From DATKEJ01 sp963768715 (lineage in GTDB: Bacteria; Bacteroidota; Rhodothermia; Rhodothermales; DATKEJ01): a DNA stretch of 64,000 bases. Each line of letters starts with the position of its first letter. The first letter of the stretch is position 1. A program made the position numbers and the translations under genes. Of the stretch, positions 7,966 through 18,277 are shown piece by piece. The notes beneath the pieces are model-generated. The model ran no database searches. It was not told the DNA's origin and saw only the letters and a list, made by a program, of their open reading frames with translations. The DNA is taken from positions 124,001 to 188,000 of the forward strand of contig CAVYJC010000004.1 in the NCBI GenBank assembly GCA_963768715.1. Reading direction: 5' to 3'.

Positions 7966-9452
7966 AAGCGATTTACAGCTTCTATACAAAGCTTGGAGTG
8001 CTCTTTCTCGTGCTCGTCGTGGGACTGGGGATCTCAGTCGCCTATTTGACGGCGGGCGCCTTCCGTCGATTTGCCGATGAAACCGAACAGAAGCTGAATC
8101 GAGGACTCGCCGCGCAAATCGCCGTCAAGCTGCAGCCGCTCACCACGGAAGCCATCGCCGACAGTCTGATCAACGTGGCTCTGGAGGAGATCACCAAGAT
8201 CAACCCGCGGATTGAGGTTTATCTCCTGGACCCGCAAGGAACCGTAATGGGCCAATACTTGCTGGGCGAGGACAAGACGGTAGCCCGCCCGGTGGTAGAT
8301 CTGGCGCCGCTCGACGATTTCATAGCGGGTGCACCGCCGCCTGTGCTCGGTGACGATCCCTCTCATGTCGAAGCGCGCAAACCGTTTTCTGCAGCTCACA
8401 TCGAAATCATGGGCAAACCGAACTGCTTCGTCTACGTGATTCTTACGGGAGCGCAATACGAGGACGTCGCGGCGATGGTCCGCGGCAGCTATATCATACG
8501 TACCGGGAGTAGGACGCTCGGGCTCGTCATCCTCGCGACGCTGGCCCTCGGCCTCCTCCTGTTCGCCCAATTGACGCGCAGGCTCCGTGCAATCAACAAT
8601 ACGGTGGCGGCATTCGCACAGGGGCGATACGATACACGTGCCTCCGACAATTCGAGGGACGAAATTGGGCAGCTTGCGAAATCCTTCAACGTCATGGCCG
8701 ATACAATCGAGGAGAACGTGGCGGCGTTGAGAGAGGTCGATCGCGGAAGACGCGACATGATTGCGAATATCTCACACGATCTGCGCAGTCCTCTCTCCTC
8801 AATGCAGGGCTACCTGGAGACTATTTCCTTGAAGGATGAGGCGCTTTCTGCTGAAGAACGCGACCGCTATCTCGAAATCATACATCGGAATACGCGATCG
8901 CTAAGCACCATGATCGAAGAGCTCTTCCAACTCTCTCGACTCGACGCCGACCAGATCGTACCCCGAATGGAGGCCTTCTCGCTCGCGGAACTGGTTCAGG
9001 ACCTCGTGCTTCAATACAAACCCCAGGCAGAGAATGCAGAACTCATACTCGAAACGCAGCTACCAGATCGTCGTGACCTGGTCTTTGGCGACGTGGGATT
9101 GATCGAGCGGGCGCTTGCCAATCTGATTGGCAACGCGCTCCGGTTCACTCCCGGAGGCGGGCACATTCTTGTATCACTTGAAACATCTGGAAATGATGTC
9201 CAGGTCTGCGTGGCCGACGACGGCCCGGGCATTCCAGCCGAGGACTTGCCCAGGATCTTCGATCGCTTCTTCAAGGCGGATGAAAGTCGAAACAAAGAGC
9301 GGGGCGGAACAGGGCTTGGGCTCTCGATCGCGAGACGCATCCTGCACCTTCACGACTCAGAGCTTCATGTCGAGAGCGGGCTCGACGTTGGAACCACCTT
9401 CTACTTCAGTCTCCCGACGTTGAAAACGGATCGACCGACGTCATCGGCCTAG
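7962..9452 (+). CDS. Membrane sensor histidine kinase (HAMP, HisKA, HATPase)
   Basis: The GTG at 7962 overlaps the regulator stop codon. The order is: transmembrane helix near residues 8-30; a periplasmic sensor of about 135 residues with no family I recognise; a second helix (GLVILATLALGLLLFAQL); HAMP; HisKA with phosphoacceptor His in MIANISHDLRSPLSS; and HATPase with N box NLIGNALRFTPGGG, G1 DDGPGIPAEDLP, F box FDRFFK and G2 GGTGLGLSIARR. It should phosphorylate the upstream regulator in response to an envelope signal. Its stop codon overlaps that of the convergent sheath gene. Confidence 0.92.
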   Translation: MKAIYSFYTKLGVLFLVLVVGLGISVAYLTAGAFRRFADETEQKLNRGLAAQIAVKLQPLTTEAIADSLINVALEEITKINPRIEVYLLDPQGTVMGQYLLGEDKTVARPVVDLAPLDDFIAGAPPPVLGDDPSHVEARKPFSAAHIEIMGKPNCFVYVILTGAQYEDVAAMVRGSYIIRTGSRTLGLVILATLALGLLLFAQLTRRLRAINNTVAAFAQGRYDTRASDNSRDEIGQLAKSFNVMADTIEENVAALREVDRGRRDMIANISHDLRSPLSSMQGYLETISLKDEALSAEERDRYLEIIHRNTRSLSTMIEELFQLSRLDADQIVPRMEAFSLAELVQDLVLQYKPQAENAELILETQLPDRRDLVFGDVGLIERALANLIGNALRFTPGGGHILVSLETSGNDVQVCVADDGPGIPAEDLPRIFDRFFKADESRNKERGGTGLGLSIARRILHLHDSELHVESGLDVGTTFYFSLPTLKTDRPTSSA

Positions 9453-10897
9453 CTGCCTGTAGTCTGCTCGATGCGCAATACAACGAACTCGGCAGGCTTC
9501 AACGGTGCAAATCCCACCTCAATGATCATTCGCCGCTTCGAGACATCGGAAGCGGTCATGGTCTCCCCCAGACCAACCCTTACGTAGTAGGATTCTTTCG
9601 CACTTCGGCCGGCGAAGCGCGCCATCCTTGAACAGGTGATCCAGGAAGTCATTCACCGAGGACTTCGTGTCCGCCCACGTTTGCGCATTGTTGGGGCGGC
9701 TTCCTGCCCAGGCAATGCCTTCCTGAATGGATTCATGGACCATGATTGCCAGACGGCGAACAGACTCGTAACGAAACTCGTTCGAGCCGCCGTCCAGCGT
9801 GCGGGCGCCTAAAATCAGCGTCCCTTTTCCACCCATGTCGCGAATCGGATTGATGGATTTGCCCGACGACGCGTCGATATTCAGTGCTTCGCCAAACGAG
9901 GCGTCAACGCCGACGGAGGTGCCCTCGATGCCATTCAACCGTACGTTTGCGACCGCCTTCCAGACGCCCCGGGAATTGTCCATCTCCACAAAAGCACCCG
10001 CTACAGCTCCACTTGGCGGAATGCGAACGAAGGTCTTCCCGAGTTCTTCGATGATCCGCTTGTATACATCAGGCCACTCGCGCTCCACGGCACGGTCACG
10101 AATCGGCGTGCCTGACGGAATCGCCTTACCGGCAGTTACATGGCTCCTGACAATTACATGCGCTCGTCGTAGGCGATCGGGAACGACGTGTTGACGTACG
10201 GATAGTACGCGGCTCCAAAACTCCGCAGCGACGCATCGTTCGTAAGGCTCGACCGAAATGAACTGTTGACCTTGTTGATGTCGTCCAACCCCCCGGGCTC
10301 GGCATTCCATACATCGACGATGGCAAATCGGTCGCCGAGTTTGTACGCCTGCGCAAGTGCGGCAGCTGCGATCTCTCCCGCTTGTGACGCGGAGCCGAGC
10401 ACGGCTTCCGGAAATGCGAGAAGCGTGACGTCATCCTCCCTTTCGAGTGCGCGAAACGCCTCCACGAAGCGCTTTGACGAAAAGGCCGTTCCGTAATCGC
10501 CGACGGATACGACATAACATGGCCCCCCTCCATTGGCGAAGTATGATCGCATGCTGTAATAGAGAAAATGCGCAGGAGTCGGGTCTACGTCGACGGCCAC
10601 GGCGATCACGCCTCCGCGCTCGGTCACGTCGACCTCCAGCGGCAGTACCTCGGCACCTCCGAACACACGCTCATAATCGCGGATCGAGCCGATGCGAATG
10701 GGCCTGTTGACAAGCTTCTTACCGGCTTTTGCCGTGAATCCGACGAACGCCGGAACAGCTGTCGGCACGCGACGGATCGAGACGGTCGGCCCCGGAGTCG
10801 GGTCCTGGGCATGCGTCACCCCGACCAGCAAGAGAACCAAACCGGTCGCGACTATTTGGCGGAAGACTCCAATAAACAAGCAGTTTCTCATTGACAC
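9449..10897 (-). pseudogene. Contractile phage-tail-sheath-like protein with signal peptide, two frameshifts
   Basis: Three frames give one sheath protein. Up to about 10160: signal peptide (FRQIVATGLVLLLVGVTHAQ), then VPTAVPAFVGFT, YYSMRSYFANGGGPCYVVSV and FGAAYYPYVNTSF. From about 10155 to 9615: VRIPPSGAVAGAFVEMDNSR, GVWKAVANVRLNGIEG, IRDMGGKGTLILGARTLDG and SVRRLAIMVHESIQEG. From about 9615: YYVRVGLGETMTASDVSKRR and IIEVGFAPLKPAEFVVLRIE. All are landmarks of sheath proteins of contractile tails, T6SS-like and extracellular contractile injection systems. No tube, baseplate or spike gene is near. A Sec signal on a sheath is odd, since sheaths assemble in the cytoplasm. It could be a co-opted protein or a decayed relic. 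Confidence 0.75.
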
Positions 10898-10989
10898 TCA
10901 GTTCGTGTGGAGGAGGACACCAAGATCATCACTGTCCGCGCCAATCGCCATGTGGGCAACCGACACCGGCCGGAATGAAGTCACAGCCC

Positions 10990-13220
10990 TCAGCGTGCGG
11001 GCAACAGCTTGTCCATCAGGTATCGCGTCATAGTCCCGTACAAGTGGCGCCTCGTTCCTGCGCCTTCGGAAATGCTGTGCGTCCGATTGGGATACGACAT
11101 GAAGCTGAAAAGCTTATTGTACTCGACGAGCCTATTGATCAACGCTTCGCTGTTCTGATAGTGCACGTTGTCGTCTCCCGTGCCGTGTATCAGCAGGAGA
11201 TCCCCTTGAAGCCTCTGCGCGAAGGTGATCGGCGAACCGAGCCGGTACCCTTCCGGGTTGTCCTGCGGCAGGCCCATGTATCGCTCCTGGTAGATCGTGT
11301 CGTAGTACCTCCGATCGGTGACCGGAGCAACGGAAATGCCGACGTCATACACCTCCGGGTAGCGGAACATCGCGTTCAGTGTCGAAGTGCCCCCGCCGCT
11401 CCAGCCCCAGACGCCGACTCGCGTCGAGTCGATGAACGGCCACTTGCGAATTTCACGTGCTGCTTTTGCCTGATCGGCGGATGACTGATAGCCGACGGAT
11501 CCGTAGCCGAACTTGCGCCACGCCCGTCCTCTTGGCGACGGTGTCCCCCGGTTGTCTACAGAGACGACGACGATACCCAGATCGGTGAGGAGTCGATGCC
11601 ACAGGCCGCGCTCTCCCGGCCACGCATCCTTTACGGTCTGGTTGGCCGCCTCGCCGTAAACGTAGAAGAGGACGGGGTACTTCTTCGACGGATCGAAATC
11701 GGTCGGCTTCATTACCCAGCCATCCAGTTCCGTATCGCCGATGTCGACGCGAAAGAATTCGAGCTTCGGCAGTTGCAATGCCGCCAGTCTCCGGCGCAGC
11801 GTTTCGTTGGACATGAGAACGCGGCGCGTCTCGTGACTCGGCAGGCTCACGAGATCGATCACCGACGGCGTATCGAACGTCGAAAACGTGTGGATCGCCC
11901 AGGCTCCGCCCGGGGCAATCTGGTAGGTGTGCGTACCCGGTACCTCGGGAGTGACGCGAACGGCAGGACGCGATCCGTCGATCGGTACCCTGTAGAGATA
12001 TCGCCGCGTAGGATCGCCGGGCGCAGCCGTGTAGTAGATCGATCCGGAGGCTTCATCGACGACGATTTCCCCGATCACGTCCTCACCCTCCGGAGAAATG
12101 GCGCGCACCTCACTTCCGTCGCGCGAGATCACGTAGATGCGGCGCCAACCGTCGCTTTCCGAAACCCAGGTGAAATACGCGCCGTCATCAAACCATCGCA
12201 TATCGTCGCTGCGGACGTCCACCCACGCGTCGTCCCGCTCTTCAAACACGGTCTCCATGGCGCCTGTCGAAATGTTGCCGAGGATAACCTGAAGGTGATT
12301 CTGCAGACGATTGAGCTGCTGGAGGAAGATGGTATCGGAGCCGGCCGCCCAACCCATCCGATTGATGTAATGGTTGCGCAAGTCGTCGGAAGGCTCGAAC
12401 CAGACGATCGGACCTCCATGAGACGAAATCACCCCGACGCGAGCCGCAGAATTAACCGTGCCGGCCTTAGGGTACTGGACCGGCTTGACGAACGAGTACA
12501 GGGAATCGGTGTTGTCAATCAGCAAGAAGTCTCTGATGCCTGAGGCGTCGAGCTGCCAGAACGCGATATGCGCGCCGTCCGGGCTCCACCGCCATCCATC
12601 CCGAAGCCTGAACTCCTCTTCGTAGACCCAGTCGAACGTCCCGTTGATCAAGCGTCGTCGATCCGTCGCTGGTCAGGCGCGTGACATTTCCGGTCTCCAG
12701 ATCCTCAACGTAGAGGTCATGTTTGTACACGTAGCCGACGCGGCGTCCGTCGGGCGAGAACTTTGCGAACATGAGTTCCGCTTCGTCTGCATCGGCGCCG
12801 ATCTGACGGAGGGCGCCACGCTGAAGATCGAGCACCCAGTAGTCACCACGTGTCTTCACGCGCCAGACCTTCTGCGCATTGGTGAAGATGAGGAGCTTCG
12901 TTCCATCGTTGGACCAGTAGTAATCGTCGATGGCCAGTGACGCCGTGGCGCCAGGAGGGACAAGCGAAGAGGCCGGGACGAGAACCGTCCGCCGCCCCGT
13001 CTCCGACTCGTATCGCACGATGTCTTGCCCGCCGGAGTCTGATGGCTCCACCGTTGTGTAGCCCTTTCCCGAGTCGAGCCAGCGAGCCGGTCCGAACGAG
13101 GTGCCGGCATAGACGCCGTTGGTGAAAATGTCCTCTAGGGTGAGCTTGTTCTGAGCGCTCGCAATGTTTGCAGCGAGTGAAACGGCGAGTATGCGCGACT
13201 GTAGTAACTGAGAATCGCAT
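10990..13220 (-). CDS. Dipeptidyl peptidase IV (S9B prolyl oligopeptidase), frameshifted
   Basis: One gene read across three frames. It runs from a signal peptide beginning MRFSVTTV and continuing RILAVSLAANIASAQN after a shift near 13195, through the N-terminal propeller (NKLTLEDIFTNGVYAGTSF; FSPDGRRVGYVYKHDLYVED), with a second shift near 12640 before INGTFDWVYEEEFRLRDGWR. The catalytic domain is intact: Ser in GVWGWSGGGTSTLNA (family norm GWSYGG), Asp in LLLIHGTGDDNVHYQN and His in YPNRTHSISEG. The family removes Xaa-Pro dipeptides from exported or external peptides. The largest open frame is 10990-12651. Single-base indels in both places suggest sequence error or very recent damage. Confidence 0.85.
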
Positions 13221-13455
13221 CGTCAAAGGGCTTCGGTTGTTTTCAGGACGTGGCAAAGCATACGACGATCGGAGAAAAAGTTTGTCCCGGTATATTTGTT
13301 CTAAGTTCCACATCGAAAGGTCTAACACTCAAGGGTGCTCCTCGTCAAGCCACTCGCGAATGACGACGCACTTCGCCTCCAGCACGGCCCGCACGAGGCG
13401 CCGGGTTCGCATCGACGTAACGACCTGATCGAGATTCGTCCGCTCTCTCCCCCCA

Positions 13456-13500
13456 ACCGGCCGTAAACGACCGGCCTTAAAGTGGCGGCCGGTGAACCGG
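13456..13500. repeat. Palindromic core related to the 30-31 kb MITE-like element
   Basis: The stretch AACCGGCCGTAAACGACC and the following GGCCGGTGAACCGG correspond to the central palindromes of the two elements near 30.3 and 31.4 kb. The stop codon of the glycosyltransferase (13477-13479) lies inside it. Confidence 0.6.
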
Positions 13501-14583
13501 AGCTACAACTGACTCCAGAACTCCCACAATCCGCTCCGGGGCGCTTCCCACCCATCCTCGAAATTCCTCGGTAGCAGAATCGTGTCTGGGCAGGTACGCC
13601 ATGATGGCATCCAGATCGAATCGATCCGAGCGGATACCGGCGCCGGCGCGCTCTCCGTCGACGGCGTTGCACATCTGTTCGTAATGGCCATGAACAGGCA
13701 CCATTAGCACCGGCTTGCCCAGGTACATCGCCTCGCATACGGACTCGAAACCGGCTGTCGTGACGAGTCCACGGCAGCCGGCCATGAGAGACAGGAAGCG
13801 CGTGTCACTAATCCGATTGAACGTGAGGGTTTCATCGCGACGATCGACATCGGGTGCATCCTTTCGATCCCAAAAACAGTGAAGGACCACCTGCGGATTC
13901 CGTTCGTGCCAGGCCTCAATGTCGGCTGCATAGCCTGCGCTCATCAGATAGACGAGCAGGTAATCGCCCGAGCTGATTTCGCAATCGAAGACGTCGGGGC
14001 GCAGCAGTGGCGGGACTACATGAATCCTGCCCGACACCATCGCAGACAAAGGCGTGAACGAGAGTCCCAGAATCACGGACGTCCTCAGCGCGGCAACGCG
14101 GGTGAGAAATCGGAGCATGAGTCGATCACGCTTCCACCCGCTCGGGAACGGGAACTCCGGATGTAGAGAAAGGCATTGATGCGCAATGCAGACCGACGCC
14201 GTTCGCTCGCGTCTGACTGACTGGTAGAGGCCGAAAAGGGGTTCGTAGAAGTTGATGACGAGGTCGGGCTGATGGCGAGCCAGCATCTCATCGAACACCC
14301 TGAAGCTCTTGAGGAACTTCGGGAGGCCCTTCAGCGATTCCCAGATCGTCCGGCCGACGAGTATGCCACGGTTACTGGCATCGGCCACGAAATTGGGGCT
14401 CTGAAATCGATGCACCGCGACACCGATCTTCTCGATGAAGAATGGTGGTATTTCTCGACGCGGACTTGTCCCGACAAGCGCCGCACAAACGGAGTGACCC
14501 GCGTCCTCGAGGAGGCGCTTCATGGCGATGGCCTGCGTCATGTGGCCACGCCCTTCTCCCTGGACAATGAATAGGCAGCGCAT
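13477..14583 (-). CDS. MurG-like glycosyltransferase (GT-B, family 1/28 type)
   Basis: 368 residues from MRCLFIVQGEGRGHMTQAIA; the GEGRGHMTQA loop is the N-terminal substrate loop of GT28/MurG-type enzymes. The C-terminal half carries RFLSLMAGCRGLVTTAGFES and the donor-binding PVLMVPVHGHYEQMCNA. The family moves an activated sugar onto a lipid or other acceptor, usually at the inner membrane face. No neighbouring cell-wall genes define the product. Its last residues, APVHRPPL, come from a palindromic repeat, so the natural C-terminus may have been different. The spurious longer start at 14652 is not supported. Confidence 0.78.
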   Translation of the reverse strand: MRCLFIVQGEGRGHMTQAIAMKRLLEDAGHSVCAALVGTSPRREIPPFFIEKIGVAVHRFQSPNFVADASNRGILVGRTIWESLKGLPKFLKSFRVFDEMLARHQPDLVINFYEPLFGLYQSVRRERTASVCIAHQCLSLHPEFPFPSGWKRDRLMLRFLTRVAALRTSVILGLSFTPLSAMVSGRIHVVPPLLRPDVFDCEISSGDYLLVYLMSAGYAADIEAWHERNPQVVLHCFWDRKDAPDVDRRDETLTFNRISDTRFLSLMAGCRGLVTTAGFESVCEAMYLGKPVLMVPVHGHYEQMCNAVDGERAGAGIRSDRFDLDAIMAYLPRHDSATEEFRGWVGSAPERIVGVLESVVAPVHRPPL

Positions 14584-14819
14584 TATGGTCGGGATCGTTT
14601 GCTGTCTGAGGCAGCGTCGAAATATCGCCATCCGCGAGGAACCGATGCGCAATTGTCACTTATGTCGTCATTTACTGCTCGCGATACCGTCGATTGCAAC
14701 ACAATGGTGACCATGCAATTAATTCTGACAATCGGGTTGTTCCGGGATTGCGAGCCGCCGTCGGCCTGCTTATGATCTAGCCGACGGAACCACCGCTCGC
14801 CCACAACCACTCAACCTTA

Positions 14820-15239
14820 GTGAAACGAAGCATCCTTTTCGTCTGCACGCACAACTCGGCCCGCTCACAAATGGCGGAGGGCCTCCTGACCGCATTCCAC
14901 GGGGAACGGTATCGCGCATTCAGTGCCGGCACGCATCCGGGCCGGGTCAATCCCTTCGCCATTCGCGCCATGGAAGAACTTGGAGTCGACATCAGCGGCC
15001 ACTACTCAAAATCGGTCGATGACCTCGGCGATCAACTTATGGACGTCGTAGTCACCGTCTGTGACTCGGCAAAGGAGGCCTGCCCGTACGTCCCTGCGAA
15101 GGAACGCATTATCCATCATAGTTTTGAGGATCCGTCCGCTGTCGAAGGCGACGACGAGGAGAAACTGGCGGCGTTTCGGCGGATCCGGGACGAGATCAAG
15201 GTTTGGATCGACTCGGAATTTGGGCGAAAAAATAAGTAG
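14820..15239 (+). CDS. arsC: Arsenate reductase, thioredoxin-coupled (low-molecular-weight phosphatase fold)
   Basis: 139 residues with GTG start. The P-loop is FVCTHNSARSQMAEG (CX5R). A second Cys pair, VTVCDSAKEACP, has the seven-residue spacing of Cys82/Cys89 in the Staphylococcus-type enzyme, so the three-cysteine thioredoxin mechanism should be intact. It reduces arsenate to arsenite in the cytosol. There is no arsB/acr3 efflux pump or ArsR in the window; a flavoprotein follows 47 bases downstream. A role as a protein-tyrosine phosphatase is less likely given the cysteine pair. Confidence 0.85.
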   Translation: MKRSILFVCTHNSARSQMAEGLLTAFHGERYRAFSAGTHPGRVNPFAIRAMEELGVDISGHYSKSVDDLGDQLMDVVVTVCDSAKEACPYVPAKERIIHHSFEDPSAVEGDDEEKLAAFRRIRDEIKVWIDSEFGRKNK

Positions 15240-15286
15240 GCGCGCTTGCTGCCCACTATGCCGTCAGGGATGTCATTAGGAATCAG

Positions 15287-16549
15287 TTGCACTATCGAGT
15301 TGTGGATTTCGAAGCAGTAGTCATCGGAGCGGGTCACGCGGGACTGGCCGCAAGCTACTATCTCAAGCAGCAGGGGCTGTCCCACGTCGTCTATGAACGA
15401 GGTCGTATCGGTGAGTCGTGGCGCTCGCAGCGCTGGAATTCCTTCTGCCTGAACACACCCAATTCGTTCAGTCATTTGCCAGGCGACGAATATGCGGGAG
15501 ACCATCGGGAGGCGTTCTACCACAGGGATGAATTCGTCGCCACTCTGGAGCGCTACGTCGAGCGCTTCGGTTTACCCGTCGAAACGGACGTCGAAGTGAC
15601 GCACGTTGCCCCGACCTCCGGACATTTTCGCGTTTCGGTGCGTCGCCGGTCAGATGGGCCGGAAGAGATCGAGGCCCGAAACGTGATCGTGGCTTCGGGG
15701 ATACAGAATGTGCCACGAATCCCTTCCATTTCAGCCGACATTCCCGATTCCATCGTACAGATTCACTCGGCCGAATACCTTTCTCCCCGTGAATTGCCCG
15801 ACGGCGGGGTGCTGGTCGTTGGAGGCGGCCAGTCAGGACTCCAGATCGCAGAGGATTTGCTCGAGGCCGGTCGGAAAGTCTGCCTGAGTTCGAGTAAGGT
15901 CGCGCGGGCGCGGAGACGTTATCGGGGACGCGACATTTTGGAATGGATGCGCGATGTAGGAATCACACGTCAGAGGACGATAGACCTTGAGGATCGCTCG
16001 GTGATATACGAAACGGTTCCGCAGGTTTCAGGAGTTGGTCCTCTCGGGCGTACTGTCAGCTATCAGGCACTGGCACGCGATGGCGCAATGATCGTGGGTC
16101 GCCTGGCCGGATTCGAGGACGGATGCTTCCTCTTCGACGGCGACGCGGCCGACAATGTGCGTTTTGCCGACCAGAAGTCGCACGAGATAAAGACCGCCAT
16201 TGACCAATTCCTGAAAGCAACCGGGCAGCCGATTCTGCCGTTGGAGAACGATCCGAATGACGAGCCAGATCCCGAGGCCTCCTGCGCATCTGCGTTGCGT
16301 TCCCTGAATGCTGCCGAGGAAGGCTTCCGCTCGGTCGTCTGGTGCACCGGGTTTCGCGGCTCGTTTGACTGGATTGACGCGCCGGTCGTAGGCGACGACG
16401 GGAGACCCAGCCATGTTGACGGCGTCTCACACATACCGGGACTGTATTTCCTTGGATTTCCGTGGCTTAGGACTCGTAATTCCGGGATTATTAACGGCAT
16501 CACTGAAGATGCAGCGTGGGTGGTTTCCAGGTTGGAAACCCGGCCGTAG
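15287..16549 (+). CDS. FAD/NAD(P)-dependent monooxygenase-like oxidoreductase (CzcO/FMO type)
   Basis: About 415-420 residues. The FAD-binding Rossmann motif is AVVIGAGHAGLAASYYLKQQ, the FMO-like segment is IGESWRSQRWNSFCLNTPNS and the NADPH motif is VVGGGQSGLQIAEDL; the C-terminal WCTGFRGSFDWI and VDGVSHIPGLYFLGFPWL close the FAD site. The start may be TTG at 15287 or GTG at 15302. Position behind arsC recalls ars-operon flavoproteins (ArsO), but the length is greater than I expect for ArsO. The broad family is sure; the substrate is unknown. Confidence 0.8.
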   Translation: MHYRVVDFEAVVIGAGHAGLAASYYLKQQGLSHVVYERGRIGESWRSQRWNSFCLNTPNSFSHLPGDEYAGDHREAFYHRDEFVATLERYVERFGLPVETDVEVTHVAPTSGHFRVSVRRRSDGPEEIEARNVIVASGIQNVPRIPSISADIPDSIVQIHSAEYLSPRELPDGGVLVVGGGQSGLQIAEDLLEAGRKVCLSSSKVARARRRYRGRDILEWMRDVGITRQRTIDLEDRSVIYETVPQVSGVGPLGRTVSYQALARDGAMIVGRLAGFEDGCFLFDGDAADNVRFADQKSHEIKTAIDQFLKATGQPILPLENDPNDEPDPEASCASALRSLNAAEEGFRSVVWCTGFRGSFDWIDAPVVGDDGRPSHVDGVSHIPGLYFLGFPWLRTRNSGIINGITEDAAWVVSRLETRP

Positions 16550-16645
16550 AATCTCATCGGTCCCCAATCTCACAAAAAATGAGCTTGGTTCCGTTCCATG
16601 CGGAGCGTACTCTATCGTCTCCGAGGGTTCAGAAATCAGCACCGA

Positions 16646-18277
16646 ATGAGAAGTATTGCTACTGCTATTTGGATGTCCCTGTTCGTCGCGCTCACGACAT
16701 TTGGCTGCCGATCTCCGGAACCTGTTGAACCGACAACGCCGGCGTCCATTGGCCTTCCTGAAGGCGCACTCGAGGCGGCCAATCAGATCACGGAAGGCGT
16801 TTTGAAGGCACCGATCGTCGTGCTTTCGGACGACCTCATGAAAGGCCGGGCCGCGTCATCGGATGGCGACCGCCTGGCCAGGTCGTACCTGGCCAATCAA
16901 CTCGATGAATTGGGCTATTCCCCCGGTTCAGAAGACGGCGGCTGGGAGCAACGATTTGACATCGTCGGCATCACGTCGAGTGAACCACCCGAATGGACCT
17001 TCGAGAAAGGCGGGCAGGAGGAGTCGTTCAAACACTGGGATGAGTACGTTGCGACTTCGGGCGTACAGGAAGACTCAGCCGAAGTTCGCGACGCTGAAGT
17101 CGTTTTCGTCGGCTACGGGATCCAGGCCCCGGAATACAATTGGGACGATTTCAAGGGAGAGGATCTTTCGGGCAAGGTCTTGCTGATGCTCAATAACGAT
17201 CCGGACTGGAGTCCCGACTTGTTTGAAGGCACCAAACGTCTGTACTACGGACGATGGACCTACAAGTATGAGAGCGCTGCCCGTCAGGGTGCAGCCGGCG
17301 CCATCATAATCCACACCGATGCGTCCGCGGGCTACCCATACCAGGTGGTTCAGACCGGATGGACGGGCGAACAGTTCGAGCTCCCTGCCGAGGGGGAACC
17401 TCGCGTCCAGATTACCGGCTGGCTTACGGAAGACGCCGCCCGGCGACTCGTTTCTCTGGCCGGAAAGAATCTCGACCATTTGATCGAAAGCGCGCACAAC
17501 GCCAACTTCCACCCGGTGCCGCTGGGAATTACGACTTCAATCACCCTCACCAACCTTATCCACCGGGTTTCGACAGCGAACGTTCTCGGCGTGCTCGAAG
17601 GCAGGGACCCCGATCTTTCCAACGAAGCCGTTGTCTTCACGGCCCACCATGATCACCTCGGGGTCGGGAAACCGGACAGCACGGGTGACGACATCTATAA
17701 CGGGGCTCGCGACAACGCATCCGGGTGTGCCCAGGTCCTGGCCATTGCCCGCGCTTTTGTCGCCCTTCCCGAACGACCCCGCCGATCGACGCTGATCCTG
17801 TTCGTCGGCGCGGAGGAGTCAGGGCTCCTTGGTTCGAAATACTATGCCAGTCATCCTACGTTCGCACCCGGACGAATCGCGGCCGACATCAACTTCGACT
17901 CGGCGAACATCTGGGGAAGGACGCACGACCTTACCTTGATCGGTATGGGGAAATCGACCCTCGACAGCGTCGCGATCAATGTGGCGAAACTCCAGGGGCG
18001 CGTCATCGAGCCGGATCACTTTCCCGACCGAGGCCATTACTACCGTTCCGACCAGTTCAGCTTCGCCAGGATCGGCGTGCCGGCTCTGTACTTCGAAGCG
18101 GGGACCGATTTCATCGGGCGGCCCGAGGGCTGGGGTGAGAAACAAATCAATGACTTCACCGATCTTCGCTATCACCAACCGGGTGACGAGCTGGATAGTA
18201 CGTGGAACTTTGAAGGGCATGGTCGAGGACACGCGGCTTGGATTCCTTGCAGGTCTGATCATTGCAAACGAAGATGA
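16646..18277 (+). CDS. M28 zinc aminopeptidase lipoprotein with PA domain (3' frameshift)
   Basis: From MRSIATAIWMS, the lipobox TTFGC places Cys at residue 21, so it should be an envelope lipoprotein. A protease-associated domain lies roughly in residues 130-285 (VVFVGYGIQAPEYNWDDFKG, GAAGAIIIHTDA). M28 metal ligands follow: FTAHHDHLGVG, NGARDNASGCAQVL, FVGAEESGLLGSKYY, INFDSANIWG, and YHQPGDE near the end. The frame derails in a GGG run near 18219. Dropping one G continues the family-typical end (GMVEDTRLGFLAGLIIANED to 18353), whose stop overlaps the next ATG. That restored overlap supports a real indel. It releases N-terminal residues from peptides. Confidence 0.88.
   Translation: MRSIATAIWMSLFVALTTFGCRSPEPVEPTTPASIGLPEGALEAANQITEGVLKAPIVVLSDDLMKGRAASSDGDRLARSYLANQLDELGYSPGSEDGGWEQRFDIVGITSSEPPEWTFEKGGQEESFKHWDEYVATSGVQEDSAEVRDAEVVFVGYGIQAPEYNWDDFKGEDLSGKVLLMLNNDPDWSPDLFEGTKRLYYGRWTYKYESAARQGAAGAIIIHTDASAGYPYQVVQTGWTGEQFELPAEGEPRVQITGWLTEDAARRLVSLAGKNLDHLIESAHNANFHPVPLGITTSITLTNLIHRVSTANVLGVLEGRDPDLSNEAVVFTAHHDHLGVGKPDSTGDDIYNGARDNASGCAQVLAIARAFVALPERPRRSTLILFVGAEESGLLGSKYYASHPTFAPGRIAADINFDSANIWGRTHDLTLIGMGKSTLDSVAINVAKLQGRVIEPDHFPDRGHYYRSDQFSFARIGVPALYFEAGTDFIGRPEGWGEKQINDFTDLRYHQPGDELDSTWNFEGHGRGHAAWIPCRSDHCKRR

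Noticed and set aside
9449..10897. Prophage or injection-system island
   Set aside because: Only one sheath-like gene is present, flanked by a histidine kinase and a peptidase; no other phage gene was seen.
11596..12543. Plus-strand 315-residue frame opposite DPP IV
   Set aside because: It is the shadow of the peptidase coding frame with no domain signature and low-complexity composition.
13221..13455. Gene between DPP IV and the glycosyltransferase
   Set aside because: Frames there are short and lack start and family signals; only upstream DNA of DPP IV is present.
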